Assembly: GCF_900188085.1 (NCBI RefSeq)
Contig: NZ_FZOU01000008.1
Location: 111,764-175,763 of the forward strand
Origin: Granulicella rosea
GTDB taxonomy: Bacteria > Acidobacteriota > Terriglobia > Terriglobales > Acidobacteriaceae
Length of the DNA: 64,000 nucleotides
Direction of reading: 5' to 3'
Made by a program: the position numbers and the translations under genes. This document shows, one piece after another, positions 59,601 through 64,000 of the stretch; within the stretch, counting starts at the first letter, position 1, and the number at the start of each line of letters is the position of its first letter. The notes under the pieces were generated by a model, which was not told the DNA's origin, did no database searches, and saw only the letters and a list, made by a program, of their open reading frames with translations.

Positions 59601-59958
59601 ACTGAAAGAAAAGCCGCACGTTGCGCAGGTCATATCCCTGCCAGCGTGCGGGCATGACGAAGGTCTGACGGAACCACACGCTTCCCTCGGGCGTCTCATA
59701 CTTCCCTTTACCCACGCTCCAGGCGCTGTCGTCGAGCGTTGGGTCTTCGCCATGCGCGACATCGCCTGCGTGATATCGCCAGGCGCCATCCGGCAGGCCT
59801 TTGCTCATCGTGTCGAGGCGGGTCAAGACCGCTCTGGCGGGTGTACTGAAGGCGGCGAAGGGCGCCGCCCCGGGCTCTGCCGGGAAGGCGGGAATGCCGA
59901 TGCTCGCGATCATGGCGGAGAGCGCAACGCAACCCAAACGAAGGATGCTTCTGGACAT
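56662..59958 (-). CDS. GH38 alpha-mannosidase, secreted
   Basis: A 1,098-residue protein. ATG 59958 follows AGGAG (MSRSILRLGCVALSAMIASI, signal peptide). An N-terminal galactose-binding-like domain precedes the GH38 barrel: the zinc-binding SHIDTAWVWPWTET, the nucleophile Asp in NVGWNPDSFGYNWQLPQI, GVDYFVTQKL and a VYGVGDHGGGPT-type segment (LYGVGDHGGG). C-terminal beta domains are complete. It removes alpha-linked mannose. With GH105 and the lyase this matches the order of side-chain removal in xanthan-like polymers, though fungal glucuronoxylomannan is another possibility. Confidence 0.93.
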   Translation of the reverse strand: MSRSILRLGCVALSAMIASIGIPAFPAEPGAAPFAAFSTPARAVLTRLDTMSKGLPDGAWRYHAGDVAHGEDPTLDDSAWSVGKGKYETPEGSVWFRQTFVMPARWQGYDLRNVRLFFQFHSFAHGAMPEILYVNGRRIAMGDNMEPVELVDRIEPGQTITVAVKLLHTADVKHISPASYMLRFDPARPSPVDVGDEIRSAAALLPMLVNDTVERESKQRMLDSAACAIDLKALDAGDSAAFDASLLRAQAILQPLRPLLQTVSMRLVGNSHIDTAWVWPWTETVDVVHRTFSTALQLMPEYPRYVFTQPVALYSAWMAEKYPDIFAEMKKRTEEGRWEPVGGMWVEPDLNMPDGESLVRQLLIGKSFLRKEMGVDVNVGWNPDSFGYNWQLPQIYKRSGVDYFVTQKLTWNESNTLPLKLFWWQSPDGSRVLTYFPRSYDQDTEAVGLAESSAEVAKIVPGDETLMQLYGVGDHGGGPTRVMLDNAQRWMQPEKVFPKLEFSTAKSFFTSMTAQLDDPARAPVWNYRTLAKGVNQMPAATGDRLKIPVWNDELYLEFHRGVFTSQARHKRNMRVSERSVLDAEKFASIASLSGHPYPAAPLTEAWKKVLFNQFHDLAAGSSIPVVYTDAERDYESVRQTTGEVQANALAEIAAKADTRTHNGAVPVIVFNPLGWQRTDLVDVHVQLAAPAKYGVVLQAPDGKPMLTQTIDMDASTASYHLLVRAEDIPSLGYKVFEARPGRTQASTDLHATQTTLENAMLRVEIDPANGCIAHLIDKRSGFDAIASGGCGNELQTFVDLPKKYDAWNIDADALDKMTPIRAADAVKLVEQGPLRSAIRVERHFGKSKFTQDIVLYAGMDRVEVKNDFDWQETHTLLKAAFPLAASSGQATYEIPFGSIERPTTRANSIEKAKFEAPALRWADLGDGSHSFSLLNDSKYGYDAVGNVLRLSLLRSPTYPDPNTDRGRQVFTYALYPHKGDWREAQTVRAGYALNDPLIAMQTHVHPGANSEASFVRIDAPNIVLTAVKKGEAGNNLVIRFYESQGQSTTAVLTVPGKALGAEEVGMMEQAGIGALPMAGGKVTIAVKPYEIRTIRVRY

Positions 59959-60103
59959 TTCAACTCCTACTGGTTTCCAACGGTACGAACACTGCCAAAA
60001 AACTGACGGCCAACGACGCAAGACAACGATGCTCGGCGAGCGATCGTCGGGCATCGTTATTTGTAACCTCTACAGAAGCAAAACACACGACCTCGATCGG
60101 CAG

Positions 60104-62245
60104 CTAACCTTTGACCGACCAGCTCGCAACGGTATAGGCCTCAGAGCCGCTCTGCATCAGACTGCCCTTCTTCGCGGCTTGATCCCAGCTGAGCTTGAGT
60201 GAGCCGGCCATCTCGAACGGCAACGAGCCATCTCCAAAGACCTGCACAGTAAGCTGTCTGCGATGGGGATCGGCAGTCGAGTTTGTGACTGCCGCCAACG
60301 GCATCACCGAGCCAGCCTTCACATACACGGGAATCTTTTCGAAGCTCGACGCGATCTGGACCTTCGTGCCCCCGTGCATCACAGTGCCCGTCCAGAAGTC
60401 GTGCCATGTCCCAGGCGGCAACATCAAGGTGCGACCGGAGGTCTCGCCGGCGAAGAGCGGCGCGACCAGCATGCGGTCGCCCACCATCCACGCATCGTCG
60501 ATCTTTGCAACCTCGGGCTGATCGGGCCAGTCCAGAGCGAGTGCGCGGAACGGCGGGGCGCCATCCTCGGCATACTTCGCGAAGGCTGCACGCAGATACG
60601 GCACGATCATCATGCGCCAGCCGATGATCTCGCGGCACTTCGCTTCGAGGCTCTCCCACTGTGGCATCAGCTCGTTGGCGTTGTTCTTCTTGCGGTCGAG
60701 CTGCTTCCATGGTGGGTTGGGAATGTACCAGCCATTGATCATGGCGAGCGGCGAGAAGACGACGGTCTGCAGACGTCGGATCAGATCTTCGTCGCTCTTT
60801 GCGTCGCGAACCTCCGGGCACCACAGCAAACCACTGAAGCCCGAGTTCACCAGGGCACGCACAAACTGCCGATGCTCATATAGGTCGCTGTAGAGCACGA
60901 ATGGGTAGGGCGCGGCGAGTGCTCCGCTTGAACGTACGAGACAGTAGGTCGGTCGCTTGCGCTGTTCGAATTGATCCCACAGGGCGCTTTGATAGCGAAG
61001 TCCGAAGATGCTGTGCATTTGCTCGCCGTCGGCGCCGGAGGGGAATTTGCTCAGCTCTGGAAACGACCAGCCCCGCGTGTAGTCGGAGTTGTCGCACTCG
61101 TCCAGCTTGAAGCCGTCGATGCCCATATCGAGCAACGCCTTGCCCTGATAGTCGCCGTACACCTTGCGCGCGTGCGGATCTTCGAAGTCCGGCACCAGCC
61201 CGCCCCATACCCCTTTGTCCCCAGCCAGGTCGACCATGGGGGTAAAGACCGGCGAGGACGGATGGATGAACGCGTGCTCCCAGAGGTTCACATGCAGATC
61301 GAGCGCCTTCGCCTGCCTGACGAACGATGCGGGATCGGGAAAGCGATCCTTGTGCCACGCATAGGTGCAGGAGTATGCGTGGGTCTGCCAGCCGGCCTCA
61401 AGCCCGAGTACATCGCATGGGATATTTCGCTCGCGGAACTCCTTCATGAGCGCGAGGACCTGCTTGTCGGTTGCGTTGCTCTGCGTGCGATACCAGAAGC
61501 CCAGACCCCACTCCGGCGGAGCGATACCGCCGCCGGAGAAGAGGTTATAGCGGCGTACGGCTTCAAGGATCGTCGGCCCGGCAAAGAGATAGACATCGAC
61601 TCCCTGCGCCGCGGGCACGTCCACCAGTACCTTCGCCGAGGCCTCATCGGCGGGGTTCCTGGAATAGAGCTCGGTCGTCGTCGTCGGCACATCGCCGCTA
61701 TTCACCGCGGCGGCCGCCTGGGTCGGCTTTGGCTTGGTCTCGCCACAATAGAAGGTCGCGTAGCGCGCGGTGTCGATCAACACGCCGTAGCCGTGGCTCG
61801 TCACATAAAACGGGACCGGTGCGTGCGAGTCGCCGGTATCCATATGCGGGTCGGCGTTGACCCGAGTCACACGCTTCTTGCCACGTTGCTGCACGGAGAA
61901 GAACTGCAGCCCGAAGCCGTAGATCTCCTCGTTGGTATGCAGCGGCAGTTCTACCGAAACGCCACGTGCGCTGACGCTTCCCACGGGCACGGCAAGCGGA
62001 GGCTTGTCGGCGTGCTGCATGCTGCCGAGCGCCGTAAGCTTTGGCGCGACCAGCCTGCCTTTCACCGGTGTAATCGCTTCGGGGCTGCCGAGCGTGGACT
62101 TCCAGACGCCGGGCGCGACTGGCGTCCAGGCAGCGTCGATCTGAGACGGCCGCGGCGCGGCAGACGACCTGCCCGTTCCCAGCAGGCCTGCCGCGAGACC
62201 GCCTGCCAGCCCTTTGCCCAACTGCCTCCGGTTGATGTTCGTCAT
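60104..62245 (-). CDS. GH31 alpha-xylosidase/alpha-glucosidase, Tat-exported
   Basis: A 713-residue protein. ATG 62245 has GAGGA upstream; a GTG four codons earlier is less likely. A twin-Arg signal follows (NINRRQLGKGLAGGLAAGLL). The GH31 N-domain and barrel have PEWGLGFWYRTQSNATDKQV, GLEAGWQ and the nucleophile Asp in GFKLDECDNSDYTRGW; the C-terminal sheets are complete (MLPPGTWHDFWTG). Alpha-xylosidase, alpha-glucosidase and sulfoquinovosidase are all possible. The perfect palindrome ATAACGTTAT lies 27 bases upstream. Confidence 0.9.
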   Translation of the reverse strand: MTNINRRQLGKGLAGGLAAGLLGTGRSSAAPRPSQIDAAWTPVAPGVWKSTLGSPEAITPVKGRLVAPKLTALGSMQHADKPPLAVPVGSVSARGVSVELPLHTNEEIYGFGLQFFSVQQRGKKRVTRVNADPHMDTGDSHAPVPFYVTSHGYGVLIDTARYATFYCGETKPKPTQAAAAVNSGDVPTTTTELYSRNPADEASAKVLVDVPAAQGVDVYLFAGPTILEAVRRYNLFSGGGIAPPEWGLGFWYRTQSNATDKQVLALMKEFRERNIPCDVLGLEAGWQTHAYSCTYAWHKDRFPDPASFVRQAKALDLHVNLWEHAFIHPSSPVFTPMVDLAGDKGVWGGLVPDFEDPHARKVYGDYQGKALLDMGIDGFKLDECDNSDYTRGWSFPELSKFPSGADGEQMHSIFGLRYQSALWDQFEQRKRPTYCLVRSSGALAAPYPFVLYSDLYEHRQFVRALVNSGFSGLLWCPEVRDAKSDEDLIRRLQTVVFSPLAMINGWYIPNPPWKQLDRKKNNANELMPQWESLEAKCREIIGWRMMIVPYLRAAFAKYAEDGAPPFRALALDWPDQPEVAKIDDAWMVGDRMLVAPLFAGETSGRTLMLPPGTWHDFWTGTVMHGGTKVQIASSFEKIPVYVKAGSVMPLAAVTNSTADPHRRQLTVQVFGDGSLPFEMAGSLKLSWDQAAKKGSLMQSGSEAYTVASWSVKG

Positions 62246-62271
62246 GCGTCCTCGCACAATGTTTTATCCAA

Positions 62272-62281
62272 ATAACGTTAT
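62272..62281 (-). promoter_or_regulatory. Palindromic operator ATAACGTTAT before the GH31 gene
   Basis: Perfect 10-bp palindrome, identical to the site at 54433-54442, 27 bases upstream of the GH31 start codon. Confidence 0.6.
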
Positions 62282-62430
62282 CGCTTCTGAGTCGCAAGAC
62301 TAGCGACGAAGTTACAGCGCTGTCAAGTCGGCGGAGCGATAGACCCTCGATGTTTTCTCGATTGTCGCCTGTATCCCGAGGCGGTTCAAGCTGCGCAGGC
62401 CACCTGGGCCTGTTGCAAAAATAAAAATGT

Positions 62431-62440
62431 TAATGTTATC
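62431..62440 (+). promoter_or_regulatory. Near-match operator before the last gene
   Basis: On the minus strand GATAACATTA, one mismatch from GATAACGTTA, about 80 bases upstream of the start at 62519, in an A/T-rich stretch. Confidence 0.45.
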
Positions 62441-62518
62441 GTTCTCTCCGCTTCTCGTAACCCCATGCCGCCGTCCCGGACTGCCGGTCCGGGCGCACCC
62501 GCCAGGAGACGCCGCCAC

Positions 62519-64000
62519 ATGAAGTTGAATCTCCGTGAACGTTACGCCTTCGGGCTCGTCGCCGTCCTTTCCTGTCTACTCGCCGTGCCTTCACGGATGA
62601 GCGGACAGGCGATTGCGAAGACCTCGAATGCCCTCGACCGCATCCGCTTCGGCGACCTTGGGACAGATGCCTTCTCGGAGTCCGTTCACGGCTTCATCAA
62701 TCTCGGCAACCCGATGGGCACGGGCGCGCTCGGCCAGACCTGGCGTGAAATTGCACCGTCGGCGACCGCGGCCAACATCGGCAATCCGGCCTACAATCAG
62801 GCCCTGACCTTCACGATGGCCTGCGACCCCTCGCTCCAGAACTATCTCACCCTCCAGCTCTGGGGCTCGGATACGACGCTCGACGTCATCTACCTCTACA
62901 CCGCCAAGCAGGGCTACCAGGTCTCCAACTATTACTCCACCAATCAACCGGAGATCGACTACCAGGAGACCGCCGACCCCGCCTTCGCGGGGCGATTCCT
63001 CTACGAGACCGTTGCCATCCCGCTCGCGATGACCACCGGCAAGACCTCCGTTACCCTAACCCTCAACGCTGCCCAGTCTTTCTACTACTACAACAACGTC
63101 ACCACGAACCTTCCGGCCGGCGCGACCTCGCGCCCCATCTACTCCGCGTTCACCCACACCAACCCCTACCTGATCCTCGACCCGGCCGACCCGCAAGGCA
63201 CGGCGCCCGCCGGCGCGACGCCCACGCCCGCGGCGCTCGACGCAGCCTACCTCAACGGCCTTACCACCTCCATCACCGCGCTGCTTCAAACCGTGCAATC
63301 GAATCAGATCTACGGATCCGCCTGGAGCAGCGCCGTAGCCAAAGGCACGGTTCCCGCTCAAATCTATGGCTACTTCGATGCCGGCAAGAGTCCTTCGAAC
63401 AGCTACACCCTGACCCAGTGGCTCAACAACGCGGCGATCGACACCTCCGCCGGAAACAACGTCGCCATGGAGCGGCTGGACATGCTGGCGTATGTCTACA
63501 GCACGCCTGGCATCGTCCCATCGCTCTACAAATCGGCCCCGCTCGTACCGGCCATCTACAGCGCGCTCGACTCCTACTCTTTCATGCAGTCGCTCAACGG
63601 CTCCTGGGGAGACATGACTGCTTGGAACGGCGTCGGCGCGACCTCGGCGACTGTATCGAACCCCTATGGCCGCACGAATGCGCAGGGCAGCCCCATCGAA
63701 GGCGCGGGCACCTGGGCCATCGGCTCGGCCATCGTCGACCTCAGCACCGACTCCACTTTTCTCTCCGCGCTCGATCAGCCCATCAACGCAACGCTCGAAC
63801 CCGGCGTGATGCGTTACCAGGCCTATCAGGCGATGCTATCCGCGCACCTCGCCTTTCTCGGCAGCGCCGTCGGTTACGGACATGCGCCCAACCAAGACCT
63901 GCTGCAAGCGCGCGCTTACGTCTATACCAACCTTGCGCTCCAGTTCCTCGATAAGCGCTACGGAACGGCGCTGGCGGTCTCGAACGCGACCGTGCTCGCC
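62519..64000 (+). CDS. Large secreted protein of unknown family, truncated by the window edge
   Basis: An open frame of 494 codons without stop, ATG 62519 after a CAGGAGA sequence ten bases upstream. Signal peptide: MKLNLRERYAFGLVAVLSCL to about SGQA. The visible part has no motif I can name: an early ESVHGFINLGNPMGTGALG, a TLTLNAAQSFYYYNN strand, a YGYFDAGKSPSNSYTLTQWL helix and LNGSWGDMTAWNGVG. The pattern of conserved aromatic residues and the locus context (GH31, GH38, lyase, shared operator) suggest a polysaccharide-binding or -cleaving protein. It could be a new carbohydrate-active enzyme, but that is a guess. Confidence 0.6.
   Translation, partial: MKLNLRERYAFGLVAVLSCLLAVPSRMSGQAIAKTSNALDRIRFGDLGTDAFSESVHGFINLGNPMGTGALGQTWREIAPSATAANIGNPAYNQALTFTMACDPSLQNYLTLQLWGSDTTLDVIYLYTAKQGYQVSNYYSTNQPEIDYQETADPAFAGRFLYETVAIPLAMTTGKTSVTLTLNAAQSFYYYNNVTTNLPAGATSRPIYSAFTHTNPYLILDPADPQGTAPAGATPTPAALDAAYLNGLTTSITALLQTVQSNQIYGSAWSSAVAKGTVPAQIYGYFDAGKSPSNSYTLTQWLNNAAIDTSAGNNVAMERLDMLAYVYSTPGIVPSLYKSAPLVPAIYSALDSYSFMQSLNGSWGDMTAWNGVGATSATVSNPYGRTNAQGSPIEGAGTWAIGSAIVDLSTDSTFLSALDQPINATLEPGVMRYQAYQAMLSAHLAFLGSAVGYGHAPNQDLLQARAYVYTNLALQFLDKRYGTALAVSNATVLA

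Overview
The window is high-GC DNA, most likely from a soil acidobacterium of the Terriglobia (Granulicella / Terriglobus / Edaphobacter type). This rests on a 1,262-residue Oar-like TonB receptor with a carboxypeptidase-regulatory N-domain, PSCyt1/DUF1549/DUF1553 plus DUF1501 proteins, many secreted glycoside hydrolases with Sec or Tat signals, LacI regulators beside sugar genes, and an N-terminal winged-helix membrane protein of a type common in that group. The taxon is an inference; no rRNA or tRNA gene was seen.

Region 1 (1-7 kb) is plant polymer use: the end of a GH115 alpha-glucuronidase, a GH27 alpha-galactosidase, L-arabinose isomerase and two LacI regulators, interrupted by an XRE/nucleotidyltransferase pair that resembles a toxin-antitoxin module. 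Region 2 (7.0-10.9 kb) is a plasmid-type replicon module. It holds a RepA_C-family initiator, about 1.1 kb of non-coding DNA with some 14 iterons (four of them exactly 22 bp apart), a palindrome-rich par region, a small ParA, and a partner gene joined to parA by an ATGA overlap. An exact 17-bp iteron core lies inside the neighbouring ruvX gene. This suggests a chromid, a megaplasmid, or an integrated replicon.

Region 3 (10.9-24 kb) has a GH2-GH105 pair, a winged-helix membrane protein, a NIPSNAP protein, a small cytochrome c, a metallo-beta-lactamase-fold hydrolase, the TonB receptor and a glutathione-peroxidase-fold protein with no catalytic cysteines. Region 4 (24-42 kb) is nitrogen-compound catabolism. 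On the minus strand are a beta-propeller protein, two DUF1989 proteins, a urea/guanidine carboxylase and allophanate hydrolase. Divergently, an ABC importer (binding protein, permease, ATPase) runs by ATGA overlap into a three-CxxCH PSCyt1-DUF1549-DUF1553 protein, then DUF1501, a cytochrome c lipoprotein and a LysR regulator. The DUF1989 pair points to guanidine (via carboxyguanidine and allophanate) rather than simple urea use.

Region 5 (42-64 kb) has an esterase, SelO, and a second saccharolytic locus: an alpha/beta-hydrolase-like protein, MFS sugar porter, ROK kinase, GH105, GH3, LacI, an alginate-lyase-fold enzyme, GH38, GH31 and an unrecognised secreted protein cut by the window edge. 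A palindrome, ATAACGTTAT, or near matches, lies before four of these genes, including the lacI, so it is probably one regulon. The enzyme set fits a uronate- and mannose-containing heteropolysaccharide.

At least twelve intergenic spacers carry dispersed REP-like repeats (GTCATCCTGAGCGAAGCGAAGGACC and variants), often as inverted pairs that form long hairpins between convergent genes or inside operons. No CRISPR array, transposase, integrase or tRNA was recognised.
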